A DNA stretch of 10,280 bases from an uncultured Oscillospiraceae bacterium (GTDB lineage Bacteria > Bacillota > Clostridia > Oscillospirales > Ruminococcaceae). A program made the translations under genes and the position numbers. Under the pieces are notes generated by a model. It worked only from the letters and a program-made list of their open reading frames with translations. It was not told where the DNA came from and ran no database searches. Shown piece by piece: positions 1 through 8,086 of the stretch (its first letter is position 1; every line of letters begins with the position of its first letter). The stretch spans positions 1-10,280 of the forward strand of contig USFO01000057.1 of the NCBI GenBank assembly GCA_900553955.1. Reading direction: 5' to 3'.

Positions 1-118
1 TCTGCTGTCTGAGGATCCCACCTACATCACCACGCATAACAACGCAAGAAGCCTTATCCGCCGCATCGACCGCGATGAGCTTCTTCAGATTCTGGTGAAA
101 AATTATCTTGACGACTGA
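1..118 (+). CDS. ireB: IreB family (UPF0297/DUF965) regulatory phosphoprotein, C-terminal fragment
   Basis: Reading frame 2 is open from the window edge to a TGA at 116-118 and encodes the last 38 residues of a protein whose start lies outside the window. The fragment contains the segment [20 protein letters not shown] followed by [12 protein letters not shown]. This matches the conserved C-terminal half of IreB/YrzL proteins as I remember it (DPxYIxxHxxARxLIRKxERDE...LVxxYL). Family members are about 85-90 aa, so roughly the first 50 residues are missing. IreB is a small cytosolic protein; in Enterococcus faecalis it is phosphorylated by the PASTA-domain Ser/Thr kinase IreK and affects cephalosporin resistance. 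In many Firmicutes it sits between alaS and ruvX (yrrK); here a different small gene follows 14 nt later. The identification rests on recalled family sequences, not on a search. Confidence 0.85.
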   Translation, partial: LLSEDPTYITTHNNARSLIRRIDRDELLQILVKNYLDD

Positions 119-132
119 TTTTGGAGGATATT

Positions 133-432
133 ATGGCAGAAGAAAAACAGGAATTTATGATGTATAAGGGCAGACCCCTTGTGCGCAGCAAAAAGATACT
201 CTATTACGGCGATATGCGCGACCCCTATGTGGTAATGCTTCAGATTACCGACACCAAAGAGGCGGACGGCATTGAAATGGCAAGCCATATTACCCTTCAG
301 ATGATGTCCACCGACCCGAACGCCATTCCCACCGAAATGGTAGTGAAGCGTGCGGAGCGCGATGGACTTTATTCCGCTCTCGACCTTGCTTCCACTTGGC
401 TTGACCGCCAGCTTGGCGAAGTAAAAGAATAA
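133..432 (+). CDS. Conserved-looking 99-aa hypothetical protein downstream of ireB
   Basis: I do not recognise a named family. The start is the ATG at 133-135, preceded by GGAGG at 123-127 with a 5-nt spacer; an in-frame TTG at 121 overlaps that ribosome binding site and is rejected. The 99-aa product is predicted soluble, with no signal peptide, membrane segment or cysteine. It starts with an acidic stretch, then MMYKGRPLVRSKKILYYGD (residues 9-27), which looks like a short beta-rich domain. A DPYVVMLQI strand follows, and a helical C-terminus (about residues 65-95) contains LDLASTWLDRQL. The gap after ireB is only 14 nt, so the two genes are probably co-transcribed and end at the terminator just downstream. 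It does not look like RuvX or DUF1292 (YrzB), the usual ireB neighbours in Bacillus. Coding confidence comes from the ribosome binding site, context and ordinary composition; function is unknown. Confidence 0.82.
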   Translation: MAEEKQEFMMYKGRPLVRSKKILYYGDMRDPYVVMLQITDTKEADGIEMASHITLQMMSTDPNAIPTEMVVKRAERDGLYSALDLASTWLDRQLGEVKE

Positions 433-444
433 TTTGATCTTTCT

Positions 445-485
445 AAAAAAGCGTATTGCCCATGCAATGCGCTTTTTGTTTTTGT
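445..485 (+). terminator. Intrinsic terminator after the 99-aa gene
   Basis: A 9-bp stem, GCGTATTGC (451-459) paired with GCAATGCGC (464-472, one G-T wobble), closes a CCAT loop. It is preceded by six A and followed by TTTTTGTTTTTG. It starts 13-18 nt after the stop codon of the 99-aa gene, the expected place for the end of the ireB transcript. Confidence 0.85.
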
Positions 486-494
486 AAACCCGCA

Positions 495-524
495 TGAGCA
501 TCACATTTTTTTGTGCAATGCTCA
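495..524. repeat. Inverted repeat TGAGCAT...ATGCTCA (imperfect hairpin)
   Basis: TGAGCAT (495-501) pairs with ATGCTCA (518-524). An inner CACA/TGTG stem surrounds a T-rich loop, with an unpaired CA on the right side. The T run lies in the loop rather than after the stem, so this is not a standard terminator. It belongs to a wider set of TGAGCA copies running to 587. Confidence 0.6.
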
Positions 525-589
525 TTTTGAGCACCAAAAAAGGTTCGGCAAAAGCCGAACCTTTTTTATTTTGAGCACCGTGCTCAAAT
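525..589. repeat. Direct and inverted TTTTGAGCACC repeats around the groEL terminator
   Basis: The 11-mer TTTTGAGCACC occurs at 525-535 and again at 569-579, flanking the terminator hairpin. An inverted copy, GTGCTCAAA (580-588), can pair with either the near copy (572-578) or the far copy (526-534). The far pairing would enclose the whole terminator in a larger stem. Function is unknown. Confidence 0.6.
536..567. terminator. Bidirectional intrinsic terminator between groEL and the ireB transcript
   Basis: A perfect 14-bp stem, AAAAAAGGTTCGGC (536-549) with GCCGAACCTTTTTT (554-567), closes a 4-A loop. The A and T tracts make it work in both directions, ending the leftward groESL transcript and backing up the rightward terminator at 445-485. 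Confidence 0.92.
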
Positions 590-601
590 ATATTTTGGAT
601 C

Positions 602-2269
<1,668 letters not shown>

Positions 2270-2285
2270 TTAACTGATTAGGATA

Positions 2286-2573
2286 TTATTCCTCTACCTT
2301 TGCAAGTATGTCGGACTGGGAAAGAATGATGATTTCTTCACCGTCGATTTTAACATTGGTGCCCGCATATTTGCCCATGATAACATGGTCGCCGACTTTA
2401 AGCTCCATTTCAACCTTTTTACCGTCCGCAAGAGTGCCGGGGCCTACTGCGAGAACCTCTGCGATTTCGGGCTTATCCTGTGCGTTTGCGGTAAGAATAA
2501 GGCCGCCCTTGGTCTTTTCTTCGCTTTCAATCATTTTGATTACGACTCTGTCGCCGAGTGGTTTTACGTTCAT
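2286..2573 (-). CDS. groES: 10-kDa co-chaperonin GroES
   Basis: This is the heptameric lid of the GroEL cage. I chose the ATG at 2571-2573 because it has a GGAGG site (2581-2585 on the plus strand) with a 7-nt spacer and gives the canonical start MNVKPLGDRVVIK. A longer reading starting 11 codons upstream would run through this site. The product is 95 aa, a standard length. The mobile loop with its GroEL-binding hydrophobic tripeptide is visible as KTKGGLILTANA (about residues 20-31), followed by the conserved EVLAVGPG and VGDHVIMGKYAGT. It is the first gene of the groES-groEL operon, with its own promoter and a CIRCE operator directly upstream, so HrcA-controlled heat-shock expression is expected. 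Confidence 0.98.
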   Translation of the reverse strand: MNVKPLGDRVVIKMIESEEKTKGGLILTANAQDKPEIAEVLAVGPGTLADGKKVEMELKVGDHVIMGKYAGTNVKIDGEEIIILSQSDILAKVEE

Positions 2574-2610
2574 TATATATCCTCCTATAAAATAATTTAC
2601 TCTCATATTA

Positions 2611-2637
2611 TTAGCACTCCGTCTTCTTGAGTGCTAA
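2611..2637. promoter_or_regulatory. CIRCE operator (HrcA binding site) of groESL
   Basis: TTAGCACTC (2611-2619), a 9-nt spacer and GAGTGCTAA (2629-2637) form a perfect match to the CIRCE consensus. The inverted repeat extends outward to 15-bp arms (2605-2619 and 2629-2643), longer than the core consensus. It overlaps the expected groES transcription start, so bound HrcA would block the promoter. The hrcA gene is not in this window. Confidence 0.97.
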
Positions 2638-2641
2638 TAAT

Positions 2642-2670
2642 ATTGTATACTATTTCCCCATAAAAATCAA
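2642..2670 (-). promoter_or_regulatory. Sigma-A promoter of groES-groEL
   Basis: On the minus strand, TTGATT (-35, plus-strand 2665-2670) and TACAAT (-10, 2642-2647) are separated by exactly 17 nt. Transcription would start near 2635, inside the CIRCE element, the classic arrangement for HrcA repression. Confidence 0.85.
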
Positions 2671-2694
2671 GAGGGTTTTCATATATTTTAATAT

Positions 2695-3378
2695 TTATTT
2701 TACAATTTCTTCGGCAGAAATGGGCAGTTTCTTTGCTATAAGGAACTTTATCGGTATTCCCTGCTCAGAAAACATCTTTTCGTGCTCCGTTGCAAGGCTT
2801 CCCTCGAAGCCGGAATTGTGCAAATCCTCCGTCACATAGGTAAGCTCAAAGCCGCATTCGCCGAAATACCGCTTGGAGGAGAGGAACAAATCGTCGTTAT
2901 CCGTTTTGAACCAGATTTCGCCGCCGTCCCGAAGAAATTCCCTGTACTGCATAAGCTGATTGTTGTGAGTAAGGCGCTTTTTGTGGTCGTGAGTTTTCGG
3001 CCACGGGTTGCAGAAATTGATATAAATGCGCTCGCAGACATCCTCCGGAGCGAAAACCTTATTTATAAGCATTATTTCCTGGCTAAAAATGAGCACATTG
3101 TCGATTTCGCGCTGTGCTTCGGCATATTCGCGCTTTATGTTACGCATGGCAAGGCCAAGCATCTCGCTTTTTATGTCAACGGCTATGTAATTGGTATCCG
3201 GGTTCGCAACCGCAAGCTTCGACATAAAGCCGCCCTTGCCGCAGCCAAGCTCAATCATAAGCGGCTGGTCTTTTTTGAAAGCGGAGTGCCATTTCCCTCT
3301 GTTTTCCGCAGGATTATCTATGCAGTTCTCCCACTCCGCAAGCTCCGGTCTTGCCCATGGCTTTCTTCTTATTCTCAT
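2695..3378 (-). CDS. trmB: tRNA (guanine-N7-)-methyltransferase TrmB
   Basis: The enzyme transfers a methyl group from S-adenosylmethionine to N7 of guanine 46 in the tRNA variable loop. The 227-aa length is typical. The SAM-binding motif ELGCGKGGF is at residues 43-51, the acidic residue ending motif II is in IAVDIKSEM (65-73), and the family signature INFCNPWPKTHDHKKRLTH is at 120-138. The common form of that signature has a DPWPK core; here the D is N. WFKTDNDDLF (156-165) and the C-terminal TEHEKMFSEQGIPIKFL (198-214) are also family hallmarks. The ATG at 3376-3378 has a GGAGG site (3386-3390, spacer 7) inside the end of tatD, and overlaps its TGA by 4 nt (ATGA), so translation is probably coupled. 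The AT-rich DNA after the stop shows no terminator before the groES promoter. Confidence 0.96.
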   Translation of the reverse strand: MRIRRKPWARPELAEWENCIDNPAENRGKWHSAFKKDQPLMIELGCGKGGFMSKLAVANPDTNYIAVDIKSEMLGLAMRNIKREYAEAQREIDNVLIFSQEIMLINKVFAPEDVCERIYINFCNPWPKTHDHKKRLTHNNQLMQYREFLRDGGEIWFKTDNDDLFLSSKRYFGECGFELTYVTEDLHNSGFEGSLATEHEKMFSEQGIPIKFLIAKKLPISAEEIVK

Positions 3379-4163
3379 ATTCCGTCCTCCGTTTCAATTC
3401 CGTAAACACGGCAGCCGTTCTCCCGCGCACGGTCGATAAGGGTCTGTGCGTCCGTGCCGCGAATTTCCGCAAGGCGCTCCGCCGTTGCCGGAATAAGCGT
3501 ACTGTCGCACCGCCGTCCCCTATACGGCACCGGCGCCATATACGGGCAGTCCGTTTCAAGGAGAATTCTGTCCTCCGGAACCTCCGCCGCCGCAAGCAAA
3601 AGCTTATTAGCGTTTTTGAACGTCACGGAGCCGGTAAAGCCTATATACATTCCGAGCTTTACAAATTCCCTTGCCATTTCCGCAGAGCCGGAATAGCAGT
3701 GGATAATTCCCCGCGGACGGTACTTTTGCACAAGCTCAAGGGTGTCCGCATGGGCTTCTCTGTCGTGGATTATCACCGGCAGACCGAGGTCGCTTGCCAA
3801 AGCGAGCTGCGCCGAAAAAACCTCAAGCTGTTTTTCCCTCGGAGAGAAATCATAGTGGTAGTCAAGCCCGATTTCCCCTATGGCAACCACCTTATTTTGC
3901 TTTGCGAACGCCTCTACCCTTTGCAGCCACTCCCCCGTTCCGTCACTTTCCGCAGAATGTGGGTGTACGCCCACGGCGGAATAAATAAAGCCGTATTTTG
4001 CGGAAAGCTCCAGCGTTTTTTCGCAGGAGGCAAGGTCACACGCCGGGTCAACAACAAGCGAAACGCCGTGCCCGGCAAGTGAGCCGAGCACGGTGTCGCG
4101 GTCTTCGTCAAAATGCTCATCGTCATAATGAGCATGGGTGTCGAAAATTCCTCTGTATTCCAT
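3375..4163 (-). CDS. tatD: TatD family metal-dependent hydrolase (DNase)
   Basis: This is a TIM-barrel, amidohydrolase-like nuclease of the TatD/YcfH/YabD group, acting with divalent metals; members have been linked to DNA repair and RNA turnover. At 262 aa the length is standard. Metal ligands are all present: the DTHAH motif (residues 8-12), E97 in AIGEIGLDYHYD, H133 in VIIHDREAH, H155 in IIHCYSGS and D205 in LLETDCPYMAPVPYRGR. The start ATG at 4161-4163 shares one base with the metG stop (TGATG). No strong ribosome binding site precedes it, which suggests translational coupling to metG. The metG-tatD order is common in Firmicutes; trmB in third place is less so. The exact substrate cannot be read from the sequence. 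Confidence 0.95.
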   Translation of the reverse strand: MEYRGIFDTHAHYDDEHFDEDRDTVLGSLAGHGVSLVVDPACDLASCEKTLELSAKYGFIYSAVGVHPHSAESDGTGEWLQRVEAFAKQNKVVAIGEIGLDYHYDFSPREKQLEVFSAQLALASDLGLPVIIHDREAHADTLELVQKYRPRGIIHCYSGSAEMAREFVKLGMYIGFTGSVTFKNANKLLLAAAEVPEDRILLETDCPYMAPVPYRGRRCDSTLIPATAERLAEIRGTDAQTLIDRARENGCRVYGIETEDGI

Positions 4164-6109
4164 CAGTGCAGCCTTGTCCCCACCGGCACGGAGTCGTCAA
4201 CGAAGGTGACGCACACGGAGCCGTCCTCTCTGTCTCCGGCAAGGAGCATACCGGAGGATTCCACTCCGCAGAGCTTTGCGGGCTTTAGGTTTGCCACTAC
4301 GATTATCTTCTTGCCCACAAGCTCCTCCGGGGCATAATGCTGTGCAATTCCGGAGACGATTTGGCGGCCGCCCATTCCGTCGTCAAGCTGAATTTTATAG
4401 AGCTTCTTTGCTTTCGGAACCTTCTCGCAGGAAAGGATTTTCGCTACGCGAAGCTCCACCTTGCCGAAATCCTCAATGCCGATTTCGGGTTCAAGCATGA
4501 TTTCTTCTTTTTTCTCCTCGACTGCGGAAGTTTTTGCGGCTTTCTCCTCCGCTTCAAGCTCCGCAAGCTCTTTCTGAGCGTCAATACGCGGGAACAGAGT
4601 TTCTCCACGGTGAACGGTCACATTTGCGGGCAGAACGCCGAATTTATCGGCGGTTTCGTATACTCTTGCATCCTCGGGAGCGCCGATTTGGTCAAAAATC
4701 TTCACCACGGTATCGGGCATAAAGGGAGTAAGCAGCACAGCGCACACGCGAATACCCTCAAGGAGATTATAGAGCACCGCCGCAAGGCGGTCTTTCTTCG
4801 CCGGGTCTTTTCCGAGCACCCAAGGCGCGGTTTCGTCAATGTATTTGTTGGAGCGGGAGATGATTTTGAAAATTTCCATAAGCGCGTTCTGGAACGCATA
4901 GCTTTCCATTTCGTGCTCGTATTTTTCCCGCAGACCCTTGACCATATCCAAAAGCTCATCATCCACCGGCTCCGCTTCTCTGCCCTCCGGCAGCGTTCCG
5001 CCGAAGTATTTATCCGCCATTGCCACGGTTCTGGAAACGAGGTTTCCGAGGTCGTTGGCAAGGTCGGTATTAATTCTGCTTATAAGCGCTTCGTTGGTGA
5101 AAGAACCGTCGGAGCCGAACGGGAATTCCCTAAGAAGGAAGTAGCGCAGCGCGTCAACGCCGTATCTTTTGCAAAGAATTACCGGGTCGACAACATTTCC
5201 GAAGGATTTTGACATTTTTCCGCCGTCGATAAGCAGCCAGCCGTGACCGTAAACCCTCTTGGGAAGCGGCAAATCAAGCGCCATAAGAATTGCGGGCCAA
5301 ATTATGGTGTGGAAACGCACTATTTCCTTGCCGACAAAGTGAACGTCCGCAGGCCAGTATTTGTCGAAGTCGTTGTACTTTTCATTCTCGTAGCCCAAAG
5401 CGGTGATATAGTTGGTCAGCGCGTCCACCCAAACATAAACCACATGCTTTGGGTCAAAGTCCACCGGTATTCCCCAGCTGAAGCTGGTGCGGGAAACGCA
5501 CAGATCTTCCAAGCCGGGCTTTATGAAGTTGTTCACCATCTCGTTGAGGCGGGAGGTGGGCAGCAGGAAGTCCGGGTGCTCCTCGTAATATTTTACAAGT
5601 CTGTCCGAATAGGCGGAAAGGCGGAAGAAATACGCCTCCTCCTCGGCGTCAATTACATCTCTGCCGCAGTCCGGGCATTTTCCGTCCACAAGCTGGGTCT
5701 CCGTCCAGAAGGATTCGCATGGGGTGCAGTATTTGCCCTTGTAGGTGCCTTTATAGATGTCGCCCTGTTCGTAGAGGCGCTTGAAAATCTTCTGCACGCT
5801 TTCCACATGATAGTCGTCGGTGGTGCGGATAAAGCGGTCGTTGGAAATGTTCATAAGCTTCCAAAGCTCCTTTATTCCCGCAACGACCTCGTCCACGAAC
5901 TGCTGAGGAGTTACGCCCTTTGCCTCGGCCTTCTGCTGAATTTTCTGACCGTGCTCGTCCGTGCCGGTGAGGAACATTACATCGTACCCCTGAAGGCGCT
6001 TGTAGCGCGCCATAACATCCGTGGCGACGGTGCAATAGGTGTGACCTATATGCAGCTTATCCGATGGGTAGTATATCGGCGTTGTAATGTAAAATTTCTT
6101 CTTATCCAT
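4163..6109 (-). CDS. metG: Methionyl-tRNA synthetase with C-terminal tRNA-binding domain
   Basis: This class I synthetase charges tRNA-Met with methionine using ATP, supplying initiator and elongator Met-tRNA. I chose the ATG at 6107-6109 (648 aa, MDKKKFYITTPIYY) over an in-frame start 21 codons upstream, because it fits the family N-terminus and follows a purine-rich AGGGAGAG tract. The HIGH signature is at residues 20-23 and KMSKS at 298-302. A CxxC...CxxC knuckle (C128, C131, C145, C148) would bind one zinc. Residues about 340-500 form the helical anticodon-binding domain, with NKYIDETAPW at 421-430. A charged linker (about 510-540) leads to the Trbp111-like OB-fold domain (543-648), including IVSGIAQHY and VVANLKP, which helps dimerisation and tRNA binding. 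It lies 25 nt after the lipoprotein gene and overlaps tatD by 1 nt. No T-box leader or separate promoter is visible. Confidence 0.98.
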   Translation of the reverse strand: MDKKKFYITTPIYYPSDKLHIGHTYCTVATDVMARYKRLQGYDVMFLTGTDEHGQKIQQKAEAKGVTPQQFVDEVVAGIKELWKLMNISNDRFIRTTDDYHVESVQKIFKRLYEQGDIYKGTYKGKYCTPCESFWTETQLVDGKCPDCGRDVIDAEEEAYFFRLSAYSDRLVKYYEEHPDFLLPTSRLNEMVNNFIKPGLEDLCVSRTSFSWGIPVDFDPKHVVYVWVDALTNYITALGYENEKYNDFDKYWPADVHFVGKEIVRFHTIIWPAILMALDLPLPKRVYGHGWLLIDGGKMSKSFGNVVDPVILCKRYGVDALRYFLLREFPFGSDGSFTNEALISRINTDLANDLGNLVSRTVAMADKYFGGTLPEGREAEPVDDELLDMVKGLREKYEHEMESYAFQNALMEIFKIISRSNKYIDETAPWVLGKDPAKKDRLAAVLYNLLEGIRVCAVLLTPFMPDTVVKIFDQIGAPEDARVYETADKFGVLPANVTVHRGETLFPRIDAQKELAELEAEEKAAKTSAVEEKKEEIMLEPEIGIEDFGKVELRVAKILSCEKVPKAKKLYKIQLDDGMGGRQIVSGIAQHYAPEELVGKKIIVVANLKPAKLCGVESSGMLLAGDREDGSVCVTFVDDSVPVGTRLH

Positions 6110-6134
6110 TGTTTCTTTCTCTCCCTGCTTTATG

Positions 6135-7439
6135 TCAATACTTTTCAATATATTCAACCATCTTTGAAGCAAATTCCTCCGGCTTTACGTCTCCTTTGAA
6201 TACGGAAACTGCAAGAGCGCAGAACTCATCGGAAAGGCTCTCGTTATCCGCCGCTTTTAACATGAACTTCGGTGCGTAAACGGAAGAAGTCAGCGCGGAA
6301 TATGCTTCTTTTTCCGCCGCGCCGAATTCATACTGCGCCGCAAGGCTTGCCGCAGAGGCTACCGGAGGAAGCTTTTTAACGGTTTCCGCAGCAACTGCCG
6401 CAGCGGCGTCGCTGTAAAGGAAAGACATGAATTTCTTTCCGAGATCGGCGTTTTTCGCTTCTATCGGAATATACATTTCGGAAACGGAAATAACGTTCAC
6501 TCTCTCGCCGGAAAGGCTCGGATATGCGGCAAAACCGTAATCCCCATTTTCATCCTCGAGCAGCTTTGCAAGGTCGGCGGTGCTTCCGGAGATAAAGAGT
6601 GCCTCGCCCTTTTTGAAGCTTTCGGTAACATCGTCGTGAGTTTTGGTGCTGCTGCCGGAAACAACAAGCTTCTTTATGGCGTCAAGCTTTTCAGCAAACG
6701 CCTTTGCCTGCTCGTTATCGGTCCACGCTTCCTTGTCGCAGCTCAGAAGCTTGTTCATTTGCTCCGTTCCCACGGCAGGTACAGCCGCTGCGGCGAACAT
6801 ATTCACAAATTCCTCCGGCTCTCTGCCCGCATAGGTAAAAACAGCAATGTTCTTTTCGTCGCATTTTTCCGCAAGGGCAACAAACTCGTCCCAAGTGGTG
6901 GGCAGCGACCAGCCATTTTCACTGAGCAGCTTTTTGTTATAGATAAGTCCCTCCTGCTCAAAGAAAAGCGGAGCGAGATAGGTTTTTCCATCGTCATAGG
7001 GCTTGCAGTAAACATTGTCGAACGCGCCGGAAAACACTGCGGAAGCGTTCTTCTCGGCAACGTCGTCAAGGACGGTCATTGCTCTGTCCTTAATCAGGGC
7101 GGCGGTAATTCCGCTTTCCTCATCGGCGGGAAGATATACAAAATCCGGAGAGCTTCCGCCCAAAATCATATCACGCAGGTCGTAGGCGGCGTCCTTGCTC
7201 ATTGTGGCGTTTACGGTAACGCCGGGGTTTGCAGTCTCAAAAGCGGATATTATGCCGTTCCAATAATCCGTCAGGGTTCCGTCGTCGTAAAGCACAACAT
7301 CTAAGTTTTGGCTGATAATCTCTATTTTTTCGGGCTCGCTTTTGCTGCCGCCGCTTTTTTCGGCATCGTTATTTTTACAGCCCGTAAAAGCCGATACCAC
7401 CACCATTAAAACAAGTAAAACAGAAAGAAATCTTTTCAT
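6135..7439 (-). CDS. Extracellular solute-binding lipoprotein (family 1, carbohydrate ABC type)
   Basis: This 434-aa protein looks like the substrate-capturing lipoprotein of a sugar-type ABC importer, tethered outside the membrane. The N-terminus MKRFLSVLLVLMVVVSAFTGC is a type II signal with the lipidated cysteine at C21, followed by a Lys/Ser/Glu-rich linker to about residue 38. Family 1 features include FETANPGVTVNA (67-78), the PDFVYLPA segment (99-106), and IYNKKLLSENGWSLPTTWDEF (166-186). A SFKKGEALFISGSTAD segment in the C-terminal half is also typical. The ATG at 7437-7439 has GGAGG (7445-7449 on the plus strand, spacer 5). No permease or ATPase gene lies on either side: upstream is a divergent operon and downstream, 25 nt away, is metG. 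It therefore appears to be an orphan binding protein sharing a transcript with metG. The ligand cannot be inferred. Confidence 0.92.
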   Translation of the reverse strand: MKRFLSVLLVLMVVVSAFTGCKNNDAEKSGGSKSEPEKIEIISQNLDVVLYDDGTLTDYWNGIISAFETANPGVTVNATMSKDAAYDLRDMILGGSSPDFVYLPADEESGITAALIKDRAMTVLDDVAEKNASAVFSGAFDNVYCKPYDDGKTYLAPLFFEQEGLIYNKKLLSENGWSLPTTWDEFVALAEKCDEKNIAVFTYAGREPEEFVNMFAAAAVPAVGTEQMNKLLSCDKEAWTDNEQAKAFAEKLDAIKKLVVSGSSTKTHDDVTESFKKGEALFISGSTADLAKLLEDENGDYGFAAYPSLSGERVNVISVSEMYIPIEAKNADLGKKFMSFLYSDAAAAVAAETVKKLPPVASAASLAAQYEFGAAEKEAYSALTSSVYAPKFMLKAADNESLSDEFCALAVSVFKGDVKPEEFASKMVEYIEKY

Positions 7440-7469
7440 AGTGTCCTCCAGTCATAAAAATACATTTTA

Positions 7470-7498
7470 ATAATAGCACAAAGCACCATCGAATTAAA
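7470..7498 (-). promoter_or_regulatory. Candidate extended -10 promoter of the lipoprotein-metG-tatD-trmB operon
   Basis: On the minus strand, TATTAT (plus-strand 7470-7475) is preceded by TGC, giving an extended -10. A weak -35, TTTAAT (7493-7498), sits 17 nt away. It lies about 30 nt upstream of the lipoprotein start codon, a plausible short leader with no room for a riboswitch or T-box. Confidence 0.55.
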
Positions 7499-7576
7499 GC
7501 CTTTTCGTTAATTTTTTGTTTTAATATATACTTCGTAAGAAAATCTTAAATATCTTTGCGCGAATTTTACTTTATT

Positions 7577-7599
7577 TTGACTCTGTTTTGTGTTAAAAT
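7577..7599 (+). promoter_or_regulatory. Candidate promoter of the COG2426 / coiled-coil / GNAT operon
   Basis: TAAAAT (7594-7599) preceded by TGT (7591-7593) resembles an extended -10. TTGACT (7577-7582) looks like a -35, but it is only 11 nt from that -10. It would have to pair instead with a poorer -10 around 7599-7604. The exact promoter is therefore uncertain, though the surrounding DNA is AT-rich and the position suits the operon. Confidence 0.4.
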
Positions 7600-7620
7600 A
7601 ATCAAGGTGGTGAGGAATAA

Positions 7621-8073
7621 TTGGACAAATACTTTCATCTTTTTATAATATCCATGGCTCCGCTCGTTGAGCTTCGGGGCGCCATGATATATGCCGCGGC
7701 AAATGATATGCCTTTTCTTCAAAGCTTTATATGCTGTGTTCTCGGAAATATGCTTCCCGTGCCGTTTTTGATTAAATTTTCAAAGGGGATTCTCCTTTAC
7801 CTTGCGAAGGTGGATAAAATCGGCTGGGTGTTTCAAAAAATCATCGACCGCGGCAACAGAAAAGCCGAAAAAATCGGCGGCTGGGAGCTTTTGGGCTTGT
7901 TTCTTTTCGTAGCCGTTCCCCTGCCGGGAACAGGCGCATGGACGGCCTCTCTTGTAAGTGCGCTTTTGCAGCTTCGTATAAAAAAGAGCCTGCTTACCAT
8001 CGGCGCGGGCGTAATTGCGTGCGGAATAATAATGGGCGCGCTTTCTTTCGGCATTGCCAACATAATTGCATAA
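7621..8073 (+). CDS. COG2426 / PF06695 'small multidrug export' family membrane protein
   Basis: This 150-aa protein is hydrophobic, with membrane-embedded stretches around residues 5-25, 32-62, 88-118 and 123-149. Family hallmarks are APLVELRGAMIYAA (13-26), LGNMLPVPFLIKF (41-53) and FVAVPLPGTGAW (96-107). The name 'small multidrug export' is historical; the biochemical role of the family is poorly established, and the paired re-entrant-like hydrophobic halves recall DedA-type proteins. The start is a TTG at 7621, because an in-frame TAA stands immediately before it (7618-7620) and a GAGG site (7612-7615, spacer 5) is correctly placed. The first internal ATG, codon 12, would remove part of the first membrane segment. 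The next gene begins 13 nt after the stop, suggesting an operon. Confidence 0.88.
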   Translation: MDKYFHLFIISMAPLVELRGAMIYAAANDMPFLQSFICCVLGNMLPVPFLIKFSKGILLYLAKVDKIGWVFQKIIDRGNRKAEKIGGWELLGLFLFVAVPLPGTGAWTASLVSALLQLRIKKSLLTIGAGVIACGIIMGALSFGIANIIA

Positions 8074-8086
8074 AAAGGAGAGCACT

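Noticed and set aside
103..537. A 144-codon minus-strand frame covering the 99-aa gene and its terminator
   Set aside because: It runs through a terminator hairpin and lies opposite a gene with a good ribosome binding site and operon context.
6110..6134. Possible metG-specific promoter or leader in the lipoprotein-metG gap
   Set aside because: Only 25 nt separate the genes and they hold just the purine-rich metG ribosome binding region.
5243..6199. A 318-codon plus-strand open frame antisense to metG, and similar frames antisense to tatD (3351-4082) and trmB (2782-3405)
   Set aside because: All lie opposite genes with clear family motifs, lack plausible starts and show no recognisable domain.
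7440..7620. Search for a T-box, SAM riboswitch or small gene in the divergent intergenic region
   Set aside because: Only promoter-like sequences are visible. The leader to the lipoprotein gene is too short for a T-box, no T-box motif is seen, and no small frame has a ribosome binding site.
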